A DNA stretch of 64,000 nucleotides from contig CASEXH010000018.1 in assembly GCA_949291945.1 (NCBI GenBank), positions 1 to 64,000 on the forward strand, read 5' to 3'. A program made the position numbers and the translations under genes. This document shows positions 17,326 to 26,145 of the stretch, one piece after another. Every line of letters starts with the position of its first letter. Position 1 is the first letter of the stretch. Below the pieces are notes generated by a model that worked only from the letters and a program-made list of their open reading frames with translations, made no database searches and was not told where the DNA came from. The stretch comes from an uncultured Bacillota bacterium. Its GTDB lineage: Bacteria; Bacillota; Clostridia; Lachnospirales; Lachnospiraceae.

Positions 17326-18576
17326 TTAGTCGTTATATACTTCCTCGATCACAGAATAACCTTCACCGGCAAGCTGTTCTTTCTGGAATTTTTTATTTTT
17401 CTTAGCGTATACGATATTTACACTCTGTCCTTCCTGGCGCTCTTTTGCCGCTTTTTTCATAATCTCCAGAAGTTTTTCCTGGGAAAGCTTTTTATCCAGA
17501 AGGTAGGCTTTCTTCTCTTTTGTTCCGGGAACCTTAAAGCCCTTTTCCATAAGGAGCATAACAATACGCTCAAAGCCAATGGAAAATCCTGTTGCCGGTG
17601 TAGGAGTTCCTGTAAACTTGCCAATCATCTCATCATAGCGGCCGCCTCCGCCTACGCTTCCTGAAAATCCGTCAATAGAAATTTCAAAGATTGGACCTGT
17701 ATAATAGGACATACCTCTTACTAATGTAGGATCAAACTCTAGGGTAAAGTTGGCAGTCTTCGCCTCCGTGACGCACTGGATAATCGTTGTCAGGTCATCT
17801 GCTACCTTAGGATCCAGATATCCTTCCAGTTTTTCTTTGCAGTATTTCACGCCGTCCACACCAGAGCTCATGGTCTTAAAGAGGCCCAGATATTTCTCCA
17901 CACTCTCTTTTGCAAAACCGGATTCTTCCAGCTCTGCTGCTACCCCCTCCATACCGATCTTATCCATCTTGTCCAGAATAATAAATACCTGGGTAAAAGA
18001 ATCCTCCGGGAATCCGCTGTAGGCAGCCATAGCCTTCAGGATCCTTCTGTCGTTAATACGGATAGTAAAACTGTCGAAGTCCAGTTTTCCCACCAGGGTA
18101 GAGGTTGCCAGGATCACATCGATCTCTGCCAGGAAAGTAGGATCTCCCAGAATGTCGATATCACACTGCATAAACTGGCGGAACCGTCCTCTCTGGGGAC
18201 GGTCTGCACGGAATACATTTCCGATGTGCAGGGCCTTAAAAGGCTGAGGCAGTTCATTGGCATTGTTGGAATAGAAACGGCACAGCGGTACTGTCAGGTC
18301 ATAGCGCAGACCGCTGTCTACCAGATCATCCTGAGATTTTGCCTCTTCGATCTTTAATTTTTCTCCTCTCTTCAGGATACGAAAAATAAGCTTTTCATTG
18401 TCTCCCCCTTGTTTGCTGGTCAGATTCTCAATGTGTTCTACACAGGGAGCTTCCATGGAAGTAAATCCAAACTGTTTGTAAGTATCCTTAATCAGTCCGA
18501 TCACATAATCACGGATCTCCATCTCCTGAGGCAGGATATCTTTCATACCTGTCACTGGTTTCTTCTTTAACTGCAT
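17326..18576 (-). CDS. hisS: histidyl-tRNA synthetase
   Basis: A class II synthetase charging tRNA-His. Conserved pieces: TGMKDILPQEMEIRD at the N-terminus, LRYDLTVPLCRFYSNN and RADRPQRGRFRQFMQCDIDI (motif 2), LVRGMSYYTGPIFEI, and GGGGRYDEMIGKF with GFSIGFERIVMLL (motif 3). At 416 residues it is a normal length. The start overlaps the 3' end of the HD-GYP gene by 10 nt, and aspS follows, so it is inside a continuous minus-strand operon running from hemZ or further upstream. Confidence 0.96.
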   Translation of the reverse strand: MQLKKKPVTGMKDILPQEMEIRDYVIGLIKDTYKQFGFTSMEAPCVEHIENLTSKQGGDNEKLIFRILKRGEKLKIEEAKSQDDLVDSGLRYDLTVPLCRFYSNNANELPQPFKALHIGNVFRADRPQRGRFRQFMQCDIDILGDPTFLAEIDVILATSTLVGKLDFDSFTIRINDRRILKAMAAYSGFPEDSFTQVFIILDKMDKIGMEGVAAELEESGFAKESVEKYLGLFKTMSSGVDGVKYCKEKLEGYLDPKVADDLTTIIQCVTEAKTANFTLEFDPTLVRGMSYYTGPIFEISIDGFSGSVGGGGRYDEMIGKFTGTPTPATGFSIGFERIVMLLMEKGFKVPGTKEKKAYLLDKKLSQEKLLEIMKKAAKERQEGQSVNIVYAKKNKKFQKEQLAGEGYSVIEEVYND

Positions 18577-19142
18577 TGTTCTGTTCTCCTCTCTTTTTCC
18601 TGGCCCTCCATATGGGCCACTTTCATAAATGCAAGAAACACCTGCATATCAAAATTTTTGATCTCATCTATCATCAGCCGTATGGCTGTCTCCGGTTCAA
18701 ACGCCTCCCGGTAAGGTCTTTTCTCCGTAAGAGCCGCATATGTATCGCAGACTCTCAGGATCCGGCTTCCCAGAGGGATTTCTTCTCCCTGAAGGTTCTG
18801 AGGATAACCGCTGCCATCATAATTTTCATGATGATAATAGATACTCTCCAGTACAAAGCTGGAATATCCTCGATTCTGAAGAGCCTCGCAGCCCAGCTGA
18901 GGGTGCCGGCGAACATATTTGATCTCCTCTACTACCAGAGGATTCTCTTTGCCGGACACATATCTGGAAAGCCGCAGTTTTCCGATATCGTGAAGAACTC
19001 CCGCCAAGGCCAGCTCATAGCACTGATCCTGGGGCAGGCCTATGGTCTCTCCTACCTGGTAAGCCAGATTGCTCACCGCAATACCATGATTGATTACCGA
19101 TATCAGATCATAGTCGATCATCTTCAAATTTCTTTCAGCCAT
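18567..19142 (-). CDS. HD-GYP domain phosphodiesterase-like protein
   Basis: A single-domain, soluble 191-residue protein. It has the metal-binding HDIGK motif (VLHDIGKLRLSRYV), the second histidines in RRHPQLGCEAL and YYHHENYDGSGYP, the latter with the GYP signature, and CDTYAALTEKRPYREAF. HD-GYP domains usually hydrolyse cyclic di-nucleotides; the complete metal set suggests it is active, but the substrate is not shown. There is no sensor or receiver domain. Its start overlaps the hemZ stop by 19 nt and its end overlaps hisS by 10 nt, implying tight co-translation. Confidence 0.88.
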   Translation of the reverse strand: MAERNLKMIDYDLISVINHGIAVSNLAYQVGETIGLPQDQCYELALAGVLHDIGKLRLSRYVSGKENPLVVEEIKYVRRHPQLGCEALQNRGYSSFVLESIYYHHENYDGSGYPQNLQGEEIPLGSRILRVCDTYAALTEKRPYREAFEPETAIRLMIDEIKNFDMQVFLAFMKVAHMEGQEKERRTEQCS

Positions 19143-20590
19143 GTGTCAATCCCGACCTTTTTCCGTTGAATCATCTCGTCAATGCGGTTTATGTAATTGG
19201 TTACATCCTTTACATTTTCCGCTCTTTCTATCCGTTCTCCGTTTTGGAATACAAATTTGGTGGAGGCCCCGGCTCCCGCCGCCATGATAGATTGTTTCTC
19301 CTCCATCATTAGTATATTGTAAATTCCTGCTTTGTCAACTTTTGCAAAGCCGGTATTTTCCAGATTTCCGCACATATTTTTCTGACGGTAAAGATAATAT
19401 GGTCCCATTCCCATCTCATAGGCATATTTTATAGCCATATCCATGATCTCTTGATTATTTTCGAAGGTCATTTCCTGATACTGGTCACGGAAAATATTCA
19501 GTCTGGCCGCTCTCTTTACCGCAAGGGAATGGACGGTAAGACTGTCAGGTGCCAGATTTTTCACTTCTTCCAAAGTATGTTTCACATCTGCTTTATGTTC
19601 TCCCGGCAGTCCCACAATCAGATCCATATTGATATTGTCAAAACCACATTCTCGGGCAAGTTCAAAGGCCCTGACCGTATCCTCTACCGTATGTCTTCTC
19701 CCAATAATCTCCAGGGTCTTCTGATTCATGGTCTGGGGATTGACGGAAATTCTGGTCACAGGAAATTCCCGGATAGCCATAAGTTTTTCCTTGGTAATAC
19801 TGTCCGGTCTGCCTGCCTCAATGGTATATTCCGAAATATCCTTTACCGGAAATCTCTCCTGGATATAGCCCAGAAGCCGCCGAATCTGATCCGGCTCCAG
19901 GGTAGTAGGTGTTCCACCCCCGATGTAAATGGTATTTAAGGGCCTGTCCTTCATAGCCTGGGAGATAAAATCCAGCTCTTTTAACAAGGCGGTGAGATAA
20001 TCATCTACCCGATCCCTCCATTTTTTCAGAGGTGAAGAGCTGAAAGAACAGTAAAGACAGATGCTCGGACAGAAGGGAATTCCCACATACAGGCTGTATC
20101 CCTTCTCATAATCGATGTCTTTCAGTATGTCCCGTTCCCTGTTGGCTATGGCTATAGCCAAGGCTGTTTTTTCATTACTGGTAAAATAAGTCTTACGCAT
20201 AGAATCTGCCGCCTGGGCGTTGGTCATACCTTCTTCGATCAGTCCCATAGCAATCTTCACCGGACGGATCCCTGTAAGATCTCCCCAGGGAAGAGTCTGA
20301 CCCGTTTCCTGAACCAGCAGTTTATAGAGGATCTGTTTCAGTGTGTTCTTTCTCTTTTTCCGGTCTTCCTCCTCGTCATAAGGGGCAGAATCTTCCAGTG
20401 TCTGTTCCCTGGTATGGATGCCTATCACTACCTGGTCCCCGTAAGAAATAGTTATCAGTTTTTCATAGTCTTTCGACCTTTCTTCCTCCCAGGTGCCATA
20501 CATCTCTACATCCTCTTTAGGATAAAAGGCTTTTACCAGGGTGTAAGCGTCATATTCAAACTCTTTTTTATTAAAAGAAATTCCTATCAT
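19124..20590 (-). CDS. hemZ: coproporphyrinogen dehydrogenase-like radical SAM protein HemZ
   Basis: A 488-residue HemN-family radical SAM protein: N-terminal domain of about 160 residues as in B. subtilis HemZ, then YVGIPFCPSICLYCSFSSSP with the CxxxCxxC cluster cysteines, IYIGGGTPTTLEPDQI, TIEAGRPDSITKEKL and the NMDLIVGLPGE stretch. HemZ is tied to anaerobic coproporphyrinogen oxidation in bacilli, but family members also act on other substrates and no other heme gene is in this window. It sits in the conserved clostridial block between the MBL hydrolase and the HD-GYP gene. Confidence 0.85.
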   Translation of the reverse strand: MIGISFNKKEFEYDAYTLVKAFYPKEDVEMYGTWEEERSKDYEKLITISYGDQVVIGIHTREQTLEDSAPYDEEEDRKKRKNTLKQILYKLLVQETGQTLPWGDLTGIRPVKIAMGLIEEGMTNAQAADSMRKTYFTSNEKTALAIAIANRERDILKDIDYEKGYSLYVGIPFCPSICLYCSFSSSPLKKWRDRVDDYLTALLKELDFISQAMKDRPLNTIYIGGGTPTTLEPDQIRRLLGYIQERFPVKDISEYTIEAGRPDSITKEKLMAIREFPVTRISVNPQTMNQKTLEIIGRRHTVEDTVRAFELARECGFDNINMDLIVGLPGEHKADVKHTLEEVKNLAPDSLTVHSLAVKRAARLNIFRDQYQEMTFENNQEIMDMAIKYAYEMGMGPYYLYRQKNMCGNLENTGFAKVDKAGIYNILMMEEKQSIMAAGAGASTKFVFQNGERIERAENVKDVTNYINRIDEMIQRKKVGIDTWLKEI

Positions 20591-20619
20591 TTCCTACTGT
20601 CTCTTCTCGTATTTTCTTT

Positions 20620-21252
20620 TTATAGGTATGGGTTATGAGCCTTCTCAAAAGCAGCGTCAGTCTCTTCTCCATGTCCGGGATATATCCGGGTATCCCCTGG
20701 CAGAAGTTCAAAAAGCCGGTGAAGGCTGTCTCTCATCTGGCTCATACTTCCTGTGGGCAGATCTGTCCTGCCGCAGGAACCGCAAAAAACCGTATCCCCT
20801 GACATACAGACTCCTTCCTCTTTCAGCCAGTAACAGCAGGAGCCGGATGTATGGCCCGGGGAATGGAGTACAGTTACAGAAAAACCGGCCAGGGTTTCCT
20901 CCTGTCCGTCTTCCAGCCAGTGATCTGCTTTCACGGTATAGGGCTGCCCTGACCAAGCTCCGGAAAGATTCCACATGGGATCTGTCATAAGCTTTTCCTC
21001 GGTCTTGGGAGCATAAACCGGGATCTTATAATATTCCCGCAGCTCATTTGCGGCACAGATATGATCATAATGTCCATGAGTCAGAAGGATCCCCGCCGGC
21101 TTCCCGCCCAATTTTGCAAGGGCCGCTTCAATCCGTTCTTCCTGGGCTCCCGGATCCACGATGAGAATCTCGACCGTTTCTTTATTTTTCAGGAAATAAC
21201 AGTTGGTCTGTACCGGCCCAACTACGATTCCCCGCAATATCAAATTTTTCAT
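20620..21252 (-). CDS. metallo-beta-lactamase-fold hydrolase, glyoxalase II-like
   Basis: A 210-residue cytoplasmic MBL-fold protein of the YqgX/YcbL type. The zinc-ligand motif THGHYDH (about 58-64) is intact, with further ligands in LHSPGHTSGS, MSGDTVFCGSCGRTDL and the terminal YPGHGEET. The family includes glyoxalase II-like thioesterases; the actual substrate is unknown. It lies directly downstream of relA (16-nt gap) and upstream of hemZ, an order often seen in Clostridia. Confidence 0.88.
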   Translation of the reverse strand: MKNLILRGIVVGPVQTNCYFLKNKETVEILIVDPGAQEERIEAALAKLGGKPAGILLTHGHYDHICAANELREYYKIPVYAPKTEEKLMTDPMWNLSGAWSGQPYTVKADHWLEDGQEETLAGFSVTVLHSPGHTSGSCCYWLKEEGVCMSGDTVFCGSCGRTDLPTGSMSQMRDSLHRLFELLPGDTRIYPGHGEETDAAFEKAHNPYL

Positions 21253-21268
21253 TTTTTATCTCCCTTGC

Positions 21269-23581
21269 TCATCCTGCATTCCGCTCAATATCTTTGACGC
21301 TTTCAATCTGGCGGATCTTCTCAATGATTCCATTCAGTTCTTCCTTGCTGGCCACTTCAAAGGAGATATTGATGGTAGCCATTCCCTGTTTGCTGGTTCT
21401 TGTATTCAGGGCTGAGATATCAATCTTTCTCTCGGTGAAGATCTTGGAAATATCCACAATCAGGCCGGTACGGTTGTAGGCGTATACGTTCAGTTCCGCC
21501 ATATACCGTTCTCCCGCCGTGTTCTCCGGCGCCTGCCACTCAGCGTCAATGAGACGGTGGCGGTCTTCCTCGGACATATTGATCACATTGATACAGTCTG
21601 TCCGGTGAATGGTCACTCCCCTTCCCCGAGTAACGTATCCGACGATCTCATCTCCCGGGATAGGGTTGCAGCATTTGGAGAACCGTACTGCCACATCATG
21701 GATTCCTTTGACTACAATGCCTCCCTTGACTTTTCCGATATGGAGCTTTTCTTTGTTGTCGGCAGCCGCTTCCAGGACTTTCTCATCTGTCAACTCTGCC
21801 TTATGCTCTTTGTTATAAGCTTCCTGGAGCTTGTTGATCACCTGGCCTTCCTTCAGGCCTCCATGGCCCAGAGCCGCCAGAACCGAATCCCAGTCCCGGA
21901 AACCATATTTTTTCATAACTGCTTCCTGATATTTGGGCTTCAGGATATTGCCCAGGGTAATGGCTTTTACTTTTGCATACTGGACCAGCATATCCTTACC
22001 CTTCAGGATATTGTCCTCTTTTAATTCCTGTTTGAACCACTGGTTGATCTTATTTTTGGCCTGAGTGCTTTTTACCACCTTCAGCCAGTCACGGCTGGGG
22101 CCTTTGGAGTTCTGGGAGGTAATGATTTCCACCTGATCTCCGTTTTTGATCACATATTCGATAGGTACAAGTTTCCCGTTTACTCTGGCTCCTACCATTT
22201 TATTTCCTACTGCACTATGTACATTATAGGCGAAATCAATGGGGGTAGAGCCGTTTGGCAGGTTTTTTACATCTCCCGCAGGAGTGAAACAATATACGCT
22301 TTCTGAAAACAAGTCCAGATCGCTTTTTAAAAGACTTAAAAATTCTTTGTTATCGGACATATCTCTCTGCCATTCCAGGATCTGGCGGAGCCAGTTCATT
22401 TTTTCCTCTTCTGACTGAGTGACTGTTGCTTTTCCATTATTATTGGATACCTCTTTATACTTCCAGTGGGCGGCAATACCATATTCTGCCGTCCTGTGCA
22501 TTTCAAATGTACGGATCTGAATTTCGAAGGGCTGGCCGTTGGGACCGATCAGTGTAGTGTGGAGAGACTGATACATATTCGGCTTCGGCATGGCGATATA
22601 GTCCTTGAAGCGCCCTGGAATGGGCTTATACATCTCATGTATGATTCCCAGAGCTGCATAACAGTCTTTCACTGTGTCTACAATGATCCGTACTGCAAAC
22701 AGATCATAAATCTGATCCAGGGTCTTATCCTGATTTACCATTTTCTTGTAAATACTGAAGAAATGCTTGATCCTGCCGTCGATCTGTGCATGGATCCCGG
22801 CGTTATCGATATGCTGTCGGACCTCTCCTACAATCTGATCGATAAAGGCCTGGCGTTCGCTTCTTTTCAGATTGATCTTTTCCACCAGATCATAATAGAC
22901 TTCCGGTTTCAGATATTTTAATGAAAGATCATCCAGTTCGATCTTTACTTTGGAAATACCAAGCCTCTGGGCAATAGGAGCATAGATATCCATGGTCTCT
23001 CTGGCCTTTTCCTTCTGCTTGGCCGGGGGCATATATTTCAGGGTCCGCATATTGTGAAGCCGGTCCGCCAGTTTGATAAGAATGACCCGGATGTCTTTGG
23101 CCATTGCCAAAAACATTTTTCTTAAGTTCTCTGCCTGGACCTCTACCTTATCGGCAGAGTAGCTTAACTGTCCTAACTTGGTGACTCCATCTACCAGCAG
23201 TTCCACCTCATCTCCGAACTCTTGCCGGATCTCCTCCGCTGTCATCACTGTGTCCTCTACCACATCATGGAGAAGACCGGCTACGATGGTCTCTTTATCC
23301 AATTCCAGGTCAGCCAGGATAATGGCCACACACAGGGGATGAATGATATAGGGTTCTCCTGATTTTCTCACCTGGCCCTTATGGGCATTATTGGCAATAT
23401 TGAAAGCCTTTTCGATCATAGTGATGTCCGTGGAAGGGTGATATTTTTTCACACTGGATATCAGCTCATCATATAAAACTTCCGGGCTTGTAAAGTCCTC
23501 CATTGCCTTAACGCTGGCATCTGCCTTTTTAATTTTCTCTATTTCATCTTTCTGAAGTGTCGATTCTCTTTTTTCTTCCAT
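21269..23581 (-). CDS. relA: bifunctional (p)ppGpp synthetase/hydrolase
   Basis: The long RSH enzyme that makes and degrades (p)ppGpp in the stringent response. Domain order in the 770 residues: hydrolase HD domain (about 55-210, GLLHDVVEDTVMT and KLADRLHNMRTL), synthetase domain (about 260-390, MPKPNMYQSLHTTLIGPNG and FEIQIRTFEMHRTAEYGIAAH), TGS (about 425-490), a C-terminal Cys/His region (FSKCCNPIPGDEIVGYVT) and an ACT domain in the last 80 residues. Both catalytic sites look intact. apt lies immediately upstream (18 nt), the classic apt-relA pairing. Confidence 0.96.
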   Translation of the reverse strand: MEEKRESTLQKDEIEKIKKADASVKAMEDFTSPEVLYDELISSVKKYHPSTDITMIEKAFNIANNAHKGQVRKSGEPYIIHPLCVAIILADLELDKETIVAGLLHDVVEDTVMTAEEIRQEFGDEVELLVDGVTKLGQLSYSADKVEVQAENLRKMFLAMAKDIRVILIKLADRLHNMRTLKYMPPAKQKEKARETMDIYAPIAQRLGISKVKIELDDLSLKYLKPEVYYDLVEKINLKRSERQAFIDQIVGEVRQHIDNAGIHAQIDGRIKHFFSIYKKMVNQDKTLDQIYDLFAVRIIVDTVKDCYAALGIIHEMYKPIPGRFKDYIAMPKPNMYQSLHTTLIGPNGQPFEIQIRTFEMHRTAEYGIAAHWKYKEVSNNNGKATVTQSEEEKMNWLRQILEWQRDMSDNKEFLSLLKSDLDLFSESVYCFTPAGDVKNLPNGSTPIDFAYNVHSAVGNKMVGARVNGKLVPIEYVIKNGDQVEIITSQNSKGPSRDWLKVVKSTQAKNKINQWFKQELKEDNILKGKDMLVQYAKVKAITLGNILKPKYQEAVMKKYGFRDWDSVLAALGHGGLKEGQVINKLQEAYNKEHKAELTDEKVLEAAADNKEKLHIGKVKGGIVVKGIHDVAVRFSKCCNPIPGDEIVGYVTRGRGVTIHRTDCINVINMSEEDRHRLIDAEWQAPENTAGERYMAELNVYAYNRTGLIVDISKIFTERKIDISALNTRTSKQGMATINISFEVASKEELNGIIEKIRQIESVKDIERNAG

Positions 23582-23599
23582 ATGATTATCACCTGATTT

Positions 23600-24139
23600 C
23601 TATTTGCCTTCATAACGGATTACAGATGCCACGTCATATCCTGCCAGTCTATCCCTTCCTTTCAGTCCTGCAAGTTCCATGAGGAAAATCATCTTTACAA
23701 CTTTTCCTCCAAGCTTCTCTATCATTTTTGCGGCAGCTTCCACAGTACCTCCGGTAGCGATGAGATCATCAATGATCACCACTTTTTGTCCCGGCTTTAC
23801 AGAATCTTTGTGCATTTCCAGGACTGCGCTTCCATATTCCAGATCATAGCTTTGTTCAATGGTCTCTCTTGGAAGCTTGCCTTTTTTACGGATCAATACC
23901 AGGGGCTTATGTAAATTGTATGCGATAGGTGCTCCAAAAATAAATCCTCTGGATTCAGCGGCAGCAATCACATCTACGTCCATTCCTTTCAGAAGGTCCT
24001 GAAGAGAATCTACCGCCAGTTTAAATCCTTCTTCATCCTGAAGAACGCTTGTCACGTCCCGGAAGATAATTCCCTTCTCCGGAAAGTCGGGAATACTGAT
24101 GATATAATCTTCAATATTTTTCTTTTCACAACTGCCCAT
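23600..24139 (-). CDS. apt: adenine phosphoribosyltransferase
   Basis: Converts adenine and PRPP to AMP in purine salvage. The start MGSCEKKNIEDYI is preceded by GGAG; 14 further codons are open upstream but contain no ribosome site. Family motifs: IPDFPEKGIIFRDVT, ESRGFIFGAPIAY, and the PRPP loop VVIIDDLIATGGTVEAA (about 120-136). At 179 residues it is slightly longer than the E. coli length class and normal for Clostridia. It has its own promoter (24199-24227) and precedes relA. Confidence 0.95.
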   Translation of the reverse strand: MGSCEKKNIEDYIISIPDFPEKGIIFRDVTSVLQDEEGFKLAVDSLQDLLKGMDVDVIAAAESRGFIFGAPIAYNLHKPLVLIRKKGKLPRETIEQSYDLEYGSAVLEMHKDSVKPGQKVVIIDDLIATGGTVEAAAKMIEKLGGKVVKMIFLMELAGLKGRDRLAGYDVASVIRYEGK

Positions 24140-24198
24140 CTTATCTCCATCCTTTTTATATCGAATATTGTCTTTTATCAAATTAATATGTAGATTTT

Positions 24199-24227
24199 AG
24201 TATAACATCTTTTTTTCCCATACGCAA
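24199..24227 (-). promoter_or_regulatory. promoter of apt-relA
   Basis: Minus strand TTGCGT (24227-24222), a 17-nt spacer, TATACT (24204-24199), directly after the recJ stop codon and about 60 nt before the apt start. Confidence 0.8.
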
Positions 24228-24232
24228 ATTTT

Positions 24233-25948
24233 TTATCGGATATTCTGTATGATCATTTCTATACTTTCCCTTCCCATATAAGAATTGACGGAAGGATAGT
24301 AAATCATATCCCATTTATCTTTTTCCTGGAGCCGGCCGGCGAATGCATCTCCGTCTCCGAACCAAATCCCCTCTGCCCGGAATCCGTATGCATCCGTCAG
24401 ATTCATCTTCACTACATTCCTGTTTTTTCCCAGAATCCGGAAGTTCAGCACTTTCATGTCTTTCTGGGCAAAGACCGGCTTTGTGTTTCCTTTTCCGAAA
24501 GGTTCCAGAAGGGAAAGCTGACGGATCAGAGGGATCGTCACATAAGACATAGGCATGGGTACATCGATAACGATCTTTTCTGTCATATCTTCCTGGGTCA
24601 GGCTGCAATTCTCATTAAGTTTTCTCCGAAAAGCTTCCACATTCTCTTCGGGAAGAGACAGGCCTGCCGCCATGGGATGGCCTCCGAATTTCGTGAGAAG
24701 CTCCTTACATTTTACCATCTCCTGGAACATATGATAGGCCTCAATGGAACGTCCGGATCCTTTTACTCCTTCCTCGCCTTTTGTCAGCACGAACACCGGA
24801 CGGACATACCGTTCCCGGACCCGCCCGGCAATGATCCCAGCCAAACTTTCGTGGCAGTCCGGAAGATAGATAACCAGCACCCGGTCATTTTTCAGATCCG
24901 TATGCTCTACCATTTCCACCGCTTCTTCCACTCCTTTTGCAGTCATATCCTTTCTGCTGTCGTTTAAATCTTTCAGATCCTGGGCCAGAGTAGCAGCCTC
25001 ACCGGGATCTTCTGCCAGGAGCAGCCTTAAAGCCCTCTTAGCTGTACTCAGTCTTCCGCTGGCGTTCATACAGGGTCCGATGATAAAGCCAATATGGTAG
25101 GCAGAAATTTCTCTGTTTTCCAGATTATTGACACGGATCAGTGCTTTTAATCCTTCATTTTCCGGATTCTGCAGCCTTCTAAGCCCGTCTTTTACCAGAA
25201 TGCGGTTCTCATCCTTCAGATCCATCACATCTCCCACTGTAGCAATGGCTGCAAAGGGGATCAGCTCCTCTGTCTCTTTTTCCGGTATTCCCATCCTCTC
25301 ATAGAGTCCCTGAATAACCTTAAAAGCCACCATAGCCCCGCAGATTCCTTTGAAAGGATAAGGACAGTCCGGCTGCTTGGGATTTACAACCGCATCTGCC
25401 GGGGGAAGAATACTGCAGATTGTTCCGTCCTCCTTTTCCTCATAAGGCACCTCATGATGATCGGTGACCAGTACAGTCATTCCCAGTTCTTTTGCATAGC
25501 GGATCTGCTCGGCTGCACTGATCCCGTTATCGCAGGTAATGATGGTATCGATCCCTGCCTCTGCCGCCAGATCGATTAGTTCCCGACTGATCCCATAGCC
25601 GTCTTTGATCCTGTCCGGAATATCCGCATCTACCAGAACCCCTGCTCTTAAAAGGCCCTTCAACAGTATGTAAGTAGAGCATACCCCGTCAATATCATAA
25701 TCTCCGATGATCCGGATCTTTTTCTTTTCCCGGATTTTCTCCGTCAGTCTGTCCAACAGCTCTTCCATGCCCTTCAGCAGCTTCCAGGAATGAAGGCCGG
25801 ACAGCTTCCCATGAAGATAGGTATCGATCTCCTCATCCGTGATCTGATCCCGGTTCCGGATCAGTCTGGCGATCACCGGATCAATGCCAAACTTCCTCCC
25901 GATTTCCTGAAAATCCGCCTTCTTGGCAGATACTACCCACTTTTCCAT
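24233..25948 (-). CDS. recJ: single-stranded-DNA-specific 5'-3' exonuclease RecJ
   Basis: RecJ degrades single-stranded DNA in recombination and mismatch repair. DHH phosphoesterase motifs are clear: IIGDYDIDGVCSTYILLKG, ITCDNGISAAEQ, VLVTDHHEVPYE; DHHA1 appears as PDCHESLAGIIAGRVRERY and GSGRSIEAYHMF with KFGGHPMAAGLSL. The start MEKWVVSAKKAD has GAGGAG upstream. The frame stays open 60 codons further, but those codons lie inside the palindromic repeat at 25993-26139 and are not RecJ. At 571 residues it is a normal length. It lies between secDF and apt. Confidence 0.95.
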   Translation of the reverse strand: MEKWVVSAKKADFQEIGRKFGIDPVIARLIRNRDQITDEEIDTYLHGKLSGLHSWKLLKGMEELLDRLTEKIREKKKIRIIGDYDIDGVCSTYILLKGLLRAGVLVDADIPDRIKDGYGISRELIDLAAEAGIDTIITCDNGISAAEQIRYAKELGMTVLVTDHHEVPYEEKEDGTICSILPPADAVVNPKQPDCPYPFKGICGAMVAFKVIQGLYERMGIPEKETEELIPFAAIATVGDVMDLKDENRILVKDGLRRLQNPENEGLKALIRVNNLENREISAYHIGFIIGPCMNASGRLSTAKRALRLLLAEDPGEAATLAQDLKDLNDSRKDMTAKGVEEAVEMVEHTDLKNDRVLVIYLPDCHESLAGIIAGRVRERYVRPVFVLTKGEEGVKGSGRSIEAYHMFQEMVKCKELLTKFGGHPMAAGLSLPEENVEAFRRKLNENCSLTQEDMTEKIVIDVPMPMSYVTIPLIRQLSLLEPFGKGNTKPVFAQKDMKVLNFRILGKNRNVVKMNLTDAYGFRAEGIWFGDGDAFAGRLQEKDKWDMIYYPSVNSYMGRESIEMIIQNIR

Positions 25949-25992
25949 AACAAATTCTCCTCTGTCGCTTATTACCCATTTATGAATAAGAA

Positions 25993-26139
25993 GAAGCTGC
26001 CGCATGAAACAACTATCAGGAATATTTATACATTTTATGCGAATTTGTCGAGCACGCTTTGAGACCATAGGCTCAAAGCAGCGCAGACTGAGCAAGAAAA
26101 TGTATAAATATTCTCGGTTTTGTTCCATGGGACAGCTCC
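25993..26139. repeat. nested palindromic repeat, copy A
   Basis: About 147 bp between secDF and recJ. Outer imperfect inverted repeat: about 25993-26011 against 26121-26138. Middle perfect 17-bp inverted repeat: GAATATTTATACATTTT (26020-26036) and its complement (26097-26113). Inner hairpin GCTTTGAG (26056-26063) / CTCAAAGC. The inner 95 bp are nearly identical to copy B (58631-58783); copy C (51632-51710) is an internally deleted version in the opposite orientation. Confidence 0.85.
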
Positions 26140-26145
26140 CGCATT

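Noticed and set aside
25949..26128. 60-residue N-terminal extension of RecJ
   Set aside because: These codons fall within the palindromic repeat and have no ribosome site; RecJ similarity begins at MEKWVVSAKK.
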